Shown: one piece after another, positions 1-8,569 of the stretch
How the letters are laid out: every line of letters begins with the position of its first letter
Numbering within the stretch: position 1 is the first letter of the stretch
Source: JANXUF01 sp043747685
GTDB lineage: Bacteria; Actinomycetota; Acidimicrobiia; Acidimicrobiales; Ilumatobacteraceae
Reading direction: 5' to 3'
Assembly: GCA_043747685.1 (NCBI GenBank)
Contig: JAYTOR010000073.1
Span: forward strand, 1-31,602
DNA length: 31,602 bases
The notes under the pieces: model-generated
The model's input: only the letters and a program-made list of their open reading frames with translations
The model's database searches: none
Told to the model about the DNA's origin: nothing
Position numbers and translations under genes: made by a program

Positions 1-60
1 TCGACCGCATCATCCTCGACCGCGTCATCGTCGACAGCATCATCCTCGACCGCATCATCC
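1..60 (+). repeat. 15-bp tandem repeat coding for a STASS linker
   Basis: Four copies of a 15-base unit close to TCGACCGCATCATCC run in frame through the start of the window (1-15, 16-30, 31-45, 46-60) and encode Ser-Thr-Ala-Ser-Ser repeats. The array continues off the left edge. Units of 15 bases keep the frame when copies are gained or lost, so only the linker length would vary. Confidence 0.85.
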
Positions 61-1530
61 TCCGACGCTCCGGCCACGACACAGTTGCCACAGCTGACCG
101 TGGCGTTGAGCACCACCACGACGGTCGCCGCTCTTCCCGAGCGCGACGGGGCGACGAAAATGCATTTCGAGGTCGGTCCGCTGACGATCAACCCAGGGCA
201 GAACAACATCGACTACACCAGGGGCATCCCGCAGCCGACGGTAGATGGATGGATCGTCGGGATGAACCCGAACCTTCGTTTCGCTGACGGTTCGGTTCCG
301 CCGGTCGACGTCGTCCATCTACACCACGGTGTCTGGCTCAACCTCAGCAACAAGGACTCGACGTCCGGCGTGCCGGAGCGTCTGTTCGCCGCCGGCGAGG
401 AAAAGACGATCCTCAAACTGCCGGCTCCCTTCGGCTATCGGTACAAGTCGACGGACAAGTGGGTCCTCAACTACATGCTGCACAACCTCACCGCCAAACC
501 GATGCAGGTCTGGGTGACCTACGACATCGACTTCATTCCTGACACCGCCGCTCAGGCGAAAGGAATGATCGCCGCTCGACCGATCTGGATGGATGTGCAG
601 AACGGTAAGGGCTACCCGGTTTTCGATGTCCTCAAAGGAACGGGCACCGGCGGCACCTACGTCTATCCCGAGCAGGCCGACAATCCCTACGCCGGCGGCC
701 CGCAGCTGAATCAGTGGACCGTCGATCGCGATGGCGTGCTGATCGACACGGCGGTCCATCTGCACCCTGGCGGATTGCACGGCGATCTCGATCTGACCCG
801 CGGCGCCAAGACCGCCCACCTGTTCCGCTCCGACGCCAAGTACTTCGAACCGGCGGGTGCCGTCTCGTGGGACGTGGCGATGACCGCAACGCCACAGGGT
901 TGGCGCGTCGCCGTGAAAGCCGGTGACGTCATGTCGATCCAGGCGACGTACGACTCCGGCCTGGCATCGTGGTACGAGTCAATGGGAATCATGGTCGTCT
1001 GGATGGCCGATACGGCACCGACCAGTGTCGATCCGTTCACCACCACTGTCGACGTTCCCGGGATGCTGACGCACGGCCACCTCGCCGAGAACGACAACCA
1101 CGGCGGGCAGCCGGATTCGAAGAACTACGAGGACCTGACAAAATTGCCGTCTGCTCCTGTCGCCGGCAACGGGAAGATCGACATCCAGAACTTCATTTAC
1201 GGCGAAGGCGACATGACGATCGCCCAGACCGTCCCGACGATCAAGCAGGGCGGCACGATCACCTTCGACAACCTCGACGCTCCGCAGTTCAAGGGCATCT
1301 GGCACACGATCACCGCCTGCAAGTCACCGTGCAACCAATCGACCGGCATCGCTTATCCGCTGGCAGACGGTGACGTCAACTTCGACTCCGGCCAACTCGG
1401 CACCGGTGGACCTCCGACGGCTGGCCGTGACACCTGGACCGTTCCGGCAACGTTGGCCCCCGGCACGTACACCTACTTCTGCCGCATTCACCCGCTGATG
1501 CGTGGCGCCTTCCGGGTCGAAGGCACGTAG
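1..1530 (+). CDS. Secreted copper protein, SURNod19-like domain plus plastocyanin-like domain (5' end missing)
   Basis: The frame is open from base 1, so the true start and any signal peptide lie upstream. The visible N-terminus is a Ser/Thr/Ala repeat linker (bases 1-60), typical of an exported protein. The middle, from about base 160 to 1050, has the pattern of the SURNod19 family: HLHHGVWLN, a stretch giving YMLHNLT, then VWVTYDIDF. The C-terminal 110 residues form a cupredoxin domain: a first His in IWHTITACKSPC, then CRIHPLMRG near the end, giving the His, Cys-x-x-His and Met ligands of a type I copper site. By family knowledge such a domain carries electrons or binds copper outside the cell; the function of the SURNod19-like part is unknown. 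A TTG at 85 could start a shorter form, but the continuing repeat upstream argues against it. No partner gene is seen in the window. Confidence 0.75.
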   Translation, partial: STASSSTASSSTASSSTASSSDAPATTQLPQLTVALSTTTTVAALPERDGATKMHFEVGPLTINPGQNNIDYTRGIPQPTVDGWIVGMNPNLRFADGSVPPVDVVHLHHGVWLNLSNKDSTSGVPERLFAAGEEKTILKLPAPFGYRYKSTDKWVLNYMLHNLTAKPMQVWVTYDIDFIPDTAAQAKGMIAARPIWMDVQNGKGYPVFDVLKGTGTGGTYVYPEQADNPYAGGPQLNQWTVDRDGVLIDTAVHLHPGGLHGDLDLTRGAKTAHLFRSDAKYFEPAGAVSWDVAMTATPQGWRVAVKAGDVMSIQATYDSGLASWYESMGIMVVWMADTAPTSVDPFTTTVDVPGMLTHGHLAENDNHGGQPDSKNYEDLTKLPSAPVAGNGKIDIQNFIYGEGDMTIAQTVPTIKQGGTITFDNLDAPQFKGIWHTITACKSPCNQSTGIAYPLADGDVNFDSGQLGTGGPPTAGRDTWTVPATLAPGTYTYFCRIHPLMRGAFRVEGT

Positions 1531-1569
1531 CAGCACGGTCCCGAGTGTCGTCACACTTGGCCGCCGTCG

Positions 1570-2469
1570 TCAGGACACTCGGCTGCGGCGACGCCCAGCG
1601 CATGCGGATTCGGCGACGATGCTACGGCGCAGATTCATGTAGATGATCCAACCGACACCGAGCACGAATCAGCAATTTATTCCACGGTACAGCAGCGCAG
1701 CGGGCAACGCTCCTTCTGACTTCATTCCCACAGCGACCAGTGAAGCGGCGATGGCCGTCTCGACGACCCCGATCCCTACCGGAGTGATACCGATCGCCGC
1801 CCTGGAATGCTCGCGGTGCAGCATCACGAACAGCACGCCGATCGGAACGACCCCGACAATGGCGACCGCAGCACCGATCAGCGCCGTGTATCCACCTCCG
1901 CCGACCTTGCCGGTGACGCCGACGGCGAGAGCGAACGCAGCGGTCGAGATGATGCCGGACATGCCGAGCGCCCGGGTGATCAACGCCGGACTGGCACCGT
2001 GATGGGAGAACTGCTTCACCGTGAAGGCGGTGGAAGCAGTGCCGCCGGCGACGGGCACCGTCACTGACACCGCGTTGCTCGCATAGGTGATGGCGATCGC
2101 GCTCCGGACAGGAATCTTCACCCCGCCCTGGATCGGCGTCTGTCGCTGCATACCCATGAATGCCGCCACCGACGCCGTCTCGGCAACGATCGCCACCGGC
2201 AGCCAGCCCCAGTGCGGGTGGCGGAGCGACTGCATCGCCGGGACGAAGACACGGCGGGCGAAGGCCGCAAAAATGATCAGGCCGACGATCAGGACGACGC
2301 GCAGCATCAACACCCGACGACGTCCCCCGCGCTGGGGGCACTCGACCGCTCGGCCGAGGGCGCAGTGACGAGAAGATTTCCAGGCAATCGACTACTCGTC
2401 GATCGCCACGACGTTGCCGCTGTCGAGGGTTGGTGGCAGCGAGATGCTGTCCTCGGTCGAGACGCTCAC
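1570..2469 (-). pseudogene. Decayed UPF0104 / LPG-synthase-type transmembrane protein
   Basis: The longest open stretch is 2313-1669 (214 codons, GTG start). It matches the lysylphosphatidylglycerol synthetase TM region/UPF0104 family: several hydrophobic helices, the conserved stretch around SAIAITYASNAVSVTVPVAGG, and near the C-terminus GIGVVETAIAASL followed by LPAALLYRG. Family members run to 300 residues or more. Here the segment between LFVMLHREHSRA and ITPVGIGVVE is missing, about 90-100 residues by comparison from memory, so a central deletion is likely. The frame then stops at TGA (1671-1669), where the family usually has an aromatic residue or Trp, yet the same frame continues with FVLGVGWIIYMNLRR to a stop at 1570. 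Upstream, the same frame holds a GTG-started 25-codon segment (2469-2392) ending in TAG, then reads on without a stop into the membrane part. Two nonsense codons and one deletion suggest an inactive gene. A short functional 214-residue protein cannot be excluded. Confidence 0.6.
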
Positions 2470-2624
2470 GCTTCGATCCCCACGATCATCGCTTCAGGGT
2501 AACAATACTTGATCTCGGTCACGCTTCTTCGAGGTGCGGTCATTGTCACCTCGGAGACGGGGATAAACACCTGCAAACGAAGCCGATGACGATGACCGGC
2601 ACGGACTGCGCCGGGATTCGCGGC

Positions 2625-3803
2625 TCACGCCCCGATGCGCTCGACCCGGTAGGTCTCTGTCGAACGTCGGCGTGCGAGCAGCACTGCGCCGGTGACCTCT
2701 GCCTCGTCGCCGAGAGCAGAGGCAACGATCGGCACCTCACGGAGCGCAGTTCCGCTGGCAGCCTCCCGGAGCGGTGCGAGCAGTGCTTCGCCTGCGCCTG
2801 CGAGCCCGCCCCCGATCACCACCAGCGCAGGGTCGACGACGTTGACCAACGTCGCCACCCCGACCGCGAGCCAGCCGGCGATGTCGTGAACTGCGCGGCC
2901 CGCTCGACGATTTCCGGCTGCCGCTTCGGCGAACGCGTCTGCACCGTCGCTCGTTCCAGCGGCAATCGCCAATGCCCGACCGGATGCCAACGATTCGAGG
3001 CATCCCCGACGTCCGCAACTGCACATCGGCCCGTTGGCGCTGACACGGCAATGACCGATCTCACCGCTGAGGCCTGCACTTCCGGTCAGCAGACGCCCGC
3101 CGTTGATGATGCCGGCGCCGATTCCGGTGCCGACGTACAGCCAGACGAGATTGTCCACCGACTGTGCAACGCCGACTGCGTGCTCGGCAGCGGCGGCTGC
3201 GTGGGCGATGTTCCTGGCGACGGCGGGCACGTGGAATACGTCGACCAACATCGCCTCGATCGGTACATCCCTCCAGCCAAGATTGGGTGCGACTGTGCAC
3301 ACCCCCGTCGACGAATCGACTGCGCCGGGGACCGCTGCGCCGATCGCCCGCATCCGCTCGGGGGGGATGCATGCTTGCTCCAACGCAGATGCAACGAGAC
3401 GCGTAGCGGTCGTGACGCTCCGCTTCGGGGATCGGAGCGGAGACGCTGCAACAACCGTCGCCCGAAGGCGACCGACAGCATCGGTGACCGCGACCCTGGT
3501 GGTGTGGACGCCGAAATGGATGCCGACGTGTGCTGCGGCATCCGGATCGATCTCGATCATCACCGGCCGTCGCCCACCTCGACTCGCAGCCCGTCCGAAG
3601 CCGAGTTCGCGCACCAGCCGATCGGTGACGAGGTCGTCGATGATCATCCCAACCGTCGGTTTCGCCAGTCCGACCTCGGTCGCCAGTTCAGCCCTGCTCC
3701 ACTGCCTCCCATCGCCGAGCGCATCGAGCACGCGCGTCCGGTTGATTCGCCGCAGCAATTGGGGGTTGCCGACCTGATCCACCTGAAGTAGGTTAGCAAA
3801 CAT
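2625..3803 (-). CDS. ROK-family transcriptional repressor, probable xylose repressor
   Basis: This 392-residue protein has an N-terminal winged-helix DNA-binding domain (RRINRTRVLDALGDG, then SRAELATEVGLAKPTVGMII) followed by a ROK sugar-kinase-like domain. Visible ROK marks are the phosphate loop VTDAVGRL, the stretch GTGIGAGIINGG, GEIGHCRV with the zinc-site histidine, and the cysteine motif CSCGRRGCLE. Length and domain order fit XylR/NagC-type repressors. It is divergent from xylA, with 40 bases between the two starts, so control of xylose use is the natural inference. The ATG at 3803 has AAGGA directly against it, too close for an ideal ribosome site; a GTG at 3782 is an alternative start. 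An imperfect palindrome (3792-3814) covers the ATG, which would allow autoregulation. Confidence 0.85.
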   Translation of the reverse strand: MFANLLQVDQVGNPQLLRRINRTRVLDALGDGRQWSRAELATEVGLAKPTVGMIIDDLVTDRLVRELGFGRAASRGGRRPVMIEIDPDAAAHVGIHFGVHTTRVAVTDAVGRLRATVVAASPLRSPKRSVTTATRLVASALEQACIPPERMRAIGAAVPGAVDSSTGVCTVAPNLGWRDVPIEAMLVDVFHVPAVARNIAHAAAAAEHAVGVAQSVDNLVWLYVGTGIGAGIINGGRLLTGSAGLSGEIGHCRVSANGPMCSCGRRGCLESLASGRALAIAAGTSDGADAFAEAAAGNRRAGRAVHDIAGWLAVGVATLVNVVDPALVVIGGGLAGAGEALLAPLREAASGTALREVPIVASALGDEAEVTGAVLLARRRSTETYRVERIGA

Positions 3804-3814
3804 TCCTTACCAAC
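3792..3814. promoter_or_regulatory. Candidate ROK operator between the repressor and xylA
   Basis: The half-sites GTTAGCAA (3792-3799) and TTACCAAC (3807-3814) are inverted repeats matching at 6 of 8 positions around a 7-base spacer. The site covers the ATG of the ROK gene (3803-3801) and lies 30 bases before the xylA ATG, so one bound repressor could block both. The palindrome is seen directly; its role is inferred. Confidence 0.5.
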
Positions 3815-3843
3815 TTCGTTCCACCACTCCGGAGGCAAGTCAG

Positions 3844-5031
3844 ATGACGATGCAACCCACACCCGCTGACAAGTTCACCTTCGGACTCTGGACAGTCGGC
3901 TGGCAGGCCCGCGATCCGTTCGGCGATGCAACTCGCCCTCCGCTCGATCCGGTCGAGTCCGTTCACCGCCTCGCTGAACTCGGGGCCTACGGTGTGACGT
4001 TCCACGACGACGACCTCGTCCCGTTCGGTAGTGACACGGACAGTCGGGACAAGCACATCACACGCTTCAGGGACGCGCTCGCCGAGACCGGGATGGCCGT
4101 GCCGATGATGACCACGAACCTCTTCACCCACCCGGTTTTCAAGGAAGGTGCATTCACCGCAAACGACCGTGACATCCGTCGCTATGCGCTCCGCAAGACG
4201 ATGCGCAATCTCGATCTCGCAGCCGAGCTCGGCGCCAAGACGTACGTGTTCTGGGGGGGCCGTGAGGGATCGGAGGTCGACGTCGCCAAGGATGTCAGGG
4301 CGGCGCTCGACCGGTTCCGCGAAGGTATCGACACACTCGCTCAGTACTGCGTCGACAGTGGCTACGAGATCCGTTTTGCACTGGAACCGAAGCCGAACGA
4401 ACCGCGTGGCGACATCCTGCTGCCGACCGTCGGGCACGCTCTGGCGTTCATCAACAGCCTCGAGCACAGGGACATGGTCGGCCTCAATCCCGAAGTCGGG
4501 CATGAGCAGATGTCGAACCTCAACTTCGTACACGCGATCTCACAGGTGCTGTGGCATGGCAAGTTGTTCCACATCGACCTCAACGGCCAGCACGGCCCGA
4601 AGTTCGACCAGGACCTCGTCTTCGGACACGGTGACCTGCTCAGCGCCTTCGGACTCGTCGACCTGCTGGAGAACGGTGGGCCAGACGGTGGACCGTCCTA
4701 CGACGGCCCGCGGCACTTCGACTACAAACCACTGCGCACCGAGAACATCGACGGTGTGTGGGTATCGGCTGCTGCCAACATGCGCACCTATCTATTGTTG
4801 AAGGAGCGCGCCGCTGCGTTCCGCGCCGATCCCGACGTGCAGGAAGCCCTCGCTGCAGCGAGAGTGCCGGACCTGCGCATCCGGACATTGGCAGCGGGCG
4901 AGACCTACACCGATCTGCTGGCGGACCGCACGGCGTTCGAGGACTTCGACGCCGAAGCCGCCGCCGAACGTGGCCATGGCGCCAGCCGCGTCGACCAACT
5001 GTTCATCGAGCATCTGCTCGGCGCCCGCTGA
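3844..5031 (+). CDS. xylA: Xylose isomerase
   Basis: The 395-residue product interconverts D-xylose and D-xylulose (and glucose and fructose) in the cytoplasm using two divalent metal ions. It is the short actinobacterial type of about 390 residues. The motif TFHDDDLVPFG places the catalytic His at residue 54 and Asp at 57, as in the Streptomyces enzyme. Metal ligands are visible in ALEPKPNEPRGD (Glu and the catalytic Lys), NPEVGHEQM (Glu, His), HIDLNGQHGPKFDQD (Asp residues) and HFDYKP (Asp). The ATG at 3844 has a clear CCGGAGG site 8-9 bases upstream. No xylB or xylose transporter lies in the window. The 3' end overlaps the convergent cytochrome gene by 29 bases. A run of seven G near 4254 lies inside the frame without breaking it. 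Confidence 0.97.
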   Translation: MTMQPTPADKFTFGLWTVGWQARDPFGDATRPPLDPVESVHRLAELGAYGVTFHDDDLVPFGSDTDSRDKHITRFRDALAETGMAVPMMTTNLFTHPVFKEGAFTANDRDIRRYALRKTMRNLDLAAELGAKTYVFWGGREGSEVDVAKDVRAALDRFREGIDTLAQYCVDSGYEIRFALEPKPNEPRGDILLPTVGHALAFINSLEHRDMVGLNPEVGHEQMSNLNFVHAISQVLWHGKLFHIDLNGQHGPKFDQDLVFGHGDLLSAFGLVDLLENGGPDGGPSYDGPRHFDYKPLRTENIDGVWVSAAANMRTYLLLKERAAAFRADPDVQEALAAARVPDLRIRTLAAGETYTDLLADRTAFEDFDAEAAAERGHGASRVDQLFIEHLLGAR

Positions 5032-5698
5032 CGTCAGCCTCTTCCTCGGCGGCGCCGTTCCTGGCAGCCGCTTCGCTGGCCACCTCGGCTGCCCATTCCC
5101 CGTGTTGTTTGCGAGCCCACGCGGCAGAGACCGAGCCGGTTTTCATACCGACACGCGACTCCGGATCACGTATCGCAAAGCGGATGTGGCCGATGATCAG
5201 CAGTCCGATCGCCAGTGCGAACCAGTCGTGTACGAAGGTCGATCCGGTCCGCCACGACAGGCGGGTGATGTTCGGGAAATACATCACTGTCCCGGTCCCG
5301 AGCAGTACCACAATCGCGCCGGTGCTCAGGGCCGAATTCAGCTTCTGGCCGGCATTGAACTTGCCGACGCGTATCGATCCGTCACGTCGTTTGCCCGATC
5401 GCAGCCACGTCCAGTCCGATCGTCTGAAGCGGTTGAGCCGGCGCAGATCCGCACGATAGGTAGCGAACACGGCCCCGAGAAGGATCGGGACCGGGAGGGC
5501 GAACCCGCAGGTGATATGGATCAGCTTGACGATGCGACGGTGCCCGATCGACACCGCAATCGGTGCGTTGTAAAGCACCGCTGCCGTTGCCATGCATGTC
5601 AGCATCAACACGGCGATACTGCGATGAATCATGCGCTCTGCTGTGCTGAATCGCACGAGCCGATCGGCGGAACTACCGTCCTCAACCGACTGGGTCAT
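5003..5698 (-). CDS. Cytochrome b561-like membrane subunit
   Basis: The protein (231 residues from ATG 5698; an in-frame ATG at 5731 is an alternative) has four hydrophobic segments and histidines placed as in the b-type cytochromes of the formate dehydrogenase gamma/b561 group: AERMIHRSIAVLML in helix 1, VKLIHITCGFALP in helix 2, and FVHDWFALAIGLLIIGHIR in the last helix. These would hold two hemes. The C-terminus is an Ala/Glu-rich cytoplasmic-type tail. It overlaps the end of the molybdopterin oxidoreductase gene by 17 bases, so the two are probably translationally coupled; the cytochrome would pass electrons between that enzyme and the quinone pool. The electron-transfer role follows from family and context, not from a direct residue match. 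Confidence 0.8.
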   Translation of the reverse strand: MTQSVEDGSSADRLVRFSTAERMIHRSIAVLMLTCMATAAVLYNAPIAVSIGHRRIVKLIHITCGFALPVPILLGAVFATYRADLRRLNRFRRSDWTWLRSGKRRDGSIRVGKFNAGQKLNSALSTGAIVVLLGTGTVMYFPNITRLSWRTGSTFVHDWFALAIGLLIIGHIRFAIRDPESRVGMKTGSVSAAWARKQHGEWAAEVASEAAARNGAAEEEADVSGRRADAR

Positions 5699-6461
5699 CG
5701 TCCCGTCCGTTTGAAGCGCCGATGAATCCATCGACGGAATAGTCGCCTGTCGTCTCCCAGTAGCCAGGCACGACTTCGGCGGTCAGTTGGATCGCCGAGA
5801 GCCATTTCGTGCTCTTGTAGCCGTACATCGGAGCGACATACATCCGCACCGGCCCACCATGATCGTGAGACACCGGTTTTCCGAGCATCTGCAGGGCGAT
5901 CAACACGTCGGACCGTCGGGCCTGATCGAGCGTCAAGCTCTCGGTGTACGTGCCGTCGAACGACAGGAATCGCACAGCCGTCGCTGCCGAGGTCGCCTGA
6001 GCAGCATCGAGGATGTCGACGAGGCGGACCCCACTCCAGTGGACCTGTGGCACGCGCCAACCAGTCACACACTGGAAGTCGCGGACGAGCGTCGTCTGCG
6101 GCAACGCCTGCAGGTCGGCGAGCGTGTACGACTTCGTGTTGGCGACGAGCCCTCCGATGGTGAGCCGATAGTTCTCGGCCGTCGGGCGCGACACGGAGCC
6201 GGTCACCGAGTAGTAGCGGAATGTATTGCCGAGGGGAATCAGCGACGTCAGGCCGGTCGGGTCGGCGTTCTGGATGGGTGCCATGACTGACGCCAGCCGA
6301 TCCTGCAGCGTGCGGCCCGTGAGAATTCCGGCGACGCCAAGCGCAGCGACGCCGAGCACGATGCGCCGCCCCACGGCGGTACCGCCCGGTTCGACGACCT
6401 CGTCCGTATCGGTACCTCCGTCAGCATCCATGTCGGCGTCAGCGGTTGGCTTCGTCGTCAT
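5682..6461 (-). CDS. Molybdopterin-dependent oxidoreductase, SUOX/MsrP type
   Basis: This 259-residue protein has an acidic N-terminus, a twin-arginine-like export segment (GRRIVLGVAALGVAG) and one sulfite-oxidase-type molybdopterin-binding domain. The Cys ligand to molybdenum is in DFQCVTGW; other fold marks are VHWSGVRLVDIL, the stretch YTESLTLDQA, and GGPVRMYVAPMYGYKSTKW. The family reduces or oxidises S- or N-oxides outside the membrane; the substrate cannot be named from sequence. The chosen ATG at 6461 lies inside the end of the upstream small gene with ACAAGG against it; a GTG at 6491 in the same frame would add ten residues. It is followed by an overlapping cytochrome b gene, the likely redox partner. 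Confidence 0.85.
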   Translation of the reverse strand: MTTKPTADADMDADGGTDTDEVVEPGGTAVGRRIVLGVAALGVAGILTGRTLQDRLASVMAPIQNADPTGLTSLIPLGNTFRYYSVTGSVSRPTAENYRLTIGGLVANTKSYTLADLQALPQTTLVRDFQCVTGWRVPQVHWSGVRLVDILDAAQATSAATAVRFLSFDGTYTESLTLDQARRSDVLIALQMLGKPVSHDHGGPVRMYVAPMYGYKSTKWLSAIQLTAEVVPGYWETTGDYSVDGFIGASNGRDDDPVG

Positions 6462-6666
6462 CCTTGTGACCTCGCAGCATGCTGCCGCCACGCACGCCGA
6501 GTATCACGACGTAGATGCCGGCGAGGACGATCAGCGGTCCGACGATCGCCCAGAAGTTCGAGTTGGTCATCGAACTGCCCTTGACGTAGCCGAGGCCCTG
6601 CAGGGTGAACAGCAGGCCGAGCAGTGCCGCACCGACACCGAGGCCGACAAACTTCGGATTCTTCAT
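6439..6666 (-). CDS. Small two-helix membrane protein
   Basis: A 75-residue protein with two hydrophobic segments, FVGLGVGAALLGLLFTLQGLG and WAIVGPLIVLAGIYVVILGV, separated by a short polar loop and followed by a charged tail (GHKDDDEANR). Small proteins of this layout are common in actinobacteria and have no known function. ATG 6666 is preferred because GGA sits about 9 bases upstream; a TTG at 6678 would add four residues. Its 3' end overlaps the molybdopterin oxidoreductase start by 23 bases, so it is the first gene of that operon and may help assemble or anchor the complex (inference). The 170 bases upstream of it hold no gene that I can see. Confidence 0.7.
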   Translation of the reverse strand: MKNPKFVGLGVGAALLGLLFTLQGLGYVKGSSMTNSNFWAIVGPLIVLAGIYVVILGVRGGSMLRGHKDDDEANR

Positions 6667-6838
6667 GATCGAGTCCAATCTGGCGAGACGACTGCCACGA
6701 CAGCCGGTGGGAATGCCCGACGTTCTGATGCGGCGTCAGCTGTGAGATGCCATCATCGTACCGACGTCGAAGTGCCGTTGCCGGCGCGGGATACAGGGCA
6801 CCCACGTCCGGCTGACTCCACCAGCGGCGATCCCGGGA

Positions 6839-8569
6839 TCAACCCGGCGTACGGCACAGCACGACGACACCGTCCGGCAGCAGTTCGACGCTGTCGCCGG
6901 CGAGTACGACGCCATCCGGGTCGTTGCTCAAGACGATCTCTCGAGACGCCCGACTCAGCGGCACGACGACGGGCATCGCTGCGAGGCTGAAGATCATCTC
7001 GAACGATCCCCGAACGACCACCATCCAACGCTCTTCCTCGTCGAACTGTGTGCACGTCGCCTCCGGCGAGGCGTCACGCAGATCCGGTTCGGTGCGGCGA
7101 AGCCGCAGCAGCGAACGGTACCAGTCGAGCATTTCGGCATACCCTGAACCATCCAGTTCATCCCATGCCAATCGTGAGCGATCGAACGTGGCGACATCCT
7201 GCGGGTCCGGGAGTTCGCTCGGATCCCAGCCCAACGTCGCGAACTCCTTCGCCCGTCCACTACGGATTGCTTCTGCAAGGTCTGCATCGGAGTGATCCGT
7301 CATGTACTGGAACGGACTGGAGCTGGCCCACTCCTCGCCTTGGAAGAGTAGTGGCACGTACGGCGCTGTCAGGAGTAGTGCTGCAGCGATCTGTGCCCGG
7401 CGGAAACCGATCAGGTGGGCAAGCCGTTCGCCAACCGCTCGATTGCCGATCTGGTCGTGATTCTGGGTGAAACCGATGAAGTGGTGGCGCGGTAGATCGC
7501 CGACTGGACGCCCGTGGTCGCGGTTGCGGAGCGGCGAGAAGATCCCGTCGAACACGAAGACGCGCTCGAGTGCCTTGGCGAGATCGGCCAGCGAGCCGAA
7601 GTCGCTGTAGTACCCCGACCGATCTTCCGCCAGCACTGCGTGTACCGCATGGTGGAAGTCATCCGACCAGGCGGCATCCAGGCCGAGACCGCCGACAGCG
7701 ACGTCGTCGACGAGGCGCGGATCGTTGAGGTCGCTCTCGGCGATCACCCAGACGTCACGATCTGCGAGTGTGCCGACGGCGTGGACGGCAGCTGCGAGTT
7801 GCTCGAGGAACGGAATCGCCGACTCGTCGTGCAAGGCATGGACGGCATCGAGCCGCAGACCGTCGATGTGGTAGTCCCGGATCCACTGCAAGGCATTGGC
7901 GATGAAGTAGCTACGGACCTCGTTACTGGCGCTGTCGTCGAGGTTGACCGCCTCGCCCCACGGGGTGCTGTACTTGTCCGTGAAGTACGGACCGAATTGG
8001 CCGAGATGATTGCCGGACGGGCCGAAATGGTTGTAGACGACATCGAGGACGACGGCGAGGCCGCGCCGATGGGCAGCGTCGACGAAGCGCTTGAGACCGT
8101 CTGGTCCGCCGAAGGCGTGATGCGGGGCAAAGATCAGGACACCGTCGTACCCCCAGCCGCGGGTACCGGGGAACGTGGCTACAGGCATGACTTCGACTGC
8201 GGTGACGCCGAGATCGACGAGGTGGTCGAGGTGGTCGATTGCGCCGTCGAATGTGCCGGCATCGCTGAACGTGGGGACGTGGATTTCGTAGATCACGGCG
8301 TCTTCGAGTGGGCAACCGCGCCATGCTTGGTCGCTCCAGACGAACGCGCCGTGGTCGATGGTCGCAGAAGGTCCTGGGACGCCCGCCGGCTGATGCGCCG
8401 AACGAGGGTCCGGTAGCGCCGCGCCGTCGACGACAAGCAGGTACTCACCACGGTAGTGCGACGAATCGTGCCACCAACCGGCGTCGGAACGCATCGCCAG
8501 GCGTTCGCCACTGGCGGTCTGCAATTGCACACATGTCGCCAGCGGGGCCCAGACGGCGATATCGCTCAT
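6839..8569 (-). CDS. treZ: Malto-oligosyltrehalose trehalohydrolase
   Basis: The 576-residue enzyme releases trehalose from the end of malto-oligosyltrehalose. An N-terminal carbohydrate-binding-like domain (WAPLATCVQLQ) precedes a GH13 barrel: DLGVTAVEVMPVATF, VVLDVVYNHFGPSGNH, the nucleophile motif DGLRLDAVHAL, the acid/base in VWVIAESDLNDPR, and FIGFTQNHDQIGNRAVG. EEWASSSPFQYMTDH also matches the family. Its ATG overlaps the treY stop as ATGA, so translation is coupled. Length is normal for the family. Together with TreY it makes trehalose, a stress protectant, from glycogen-type glucans. No treX debranching gene is found beside it. Confidence 0.96.
   Translation of the reverse strand: MSDIAVWAPLATCVQLQTASGERLAMRSDAGWWHDSSHYRGEYLLVVDGAALPDPRSAHQPAGVPGPSATIDHGAFVWSDQAWRGCPLEDAVIYEIHVPTFSDAGTFDGAIDHLDHLVDLGVTAVEVMPVATFPGTRGWGYDGVLIFAPHHAFGGPDGLKRFVDAAHRRGLAVVLDVVYNHFGPSGNHLGQFGPYFTDKYSTPWGEAVNLDDSASNEVRSYFIANALQWIRDYHIDGLRLDAVHALHDESAIPFLEQLAAAVHAVGTLADRDVWVIAESDLNDPRLVDDVAVGGLGLDAAWSDDFHHAVHAVLAEDRSGYYSDFGSLADLAKALERVFVFDGIFSPLRNRDHGRPVGDLPRHHFIGFTQNHDQIGNRAVGERLAHLIGFRRAQIAAALLLTAPYVPLLFQGEEWASSSPFQYMTDHSDADLAEAIRSGRAKEFATLGWDPSELPDPQDVATFDRSRLAWDELDGSGYAEMLDWYRSLLRLRRTEPDLRDASPEATCTQFDEEERWMVVVRGSFEMIFSLAAMPVVVPLSRASREIVLSNDPDGVVLAGDSVELLPDGVVVLCRTPG

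Noticed and set aside
2430..3791. 453-codon plus-strand ORF opposite the ROK gene
   Set aside because: It is the antisense of a clear ROK repressor; its product is Arg/Asp/Cys-rich with no domain features, as expected from high-GC shadow frames.
4250..4260. Run of seven G in xylA as a possible phase-variable tract
   Set aside because: The frame is intact through it and the encoded residues fit the family; a single short tract in a metabolic gene is not strong evidence.
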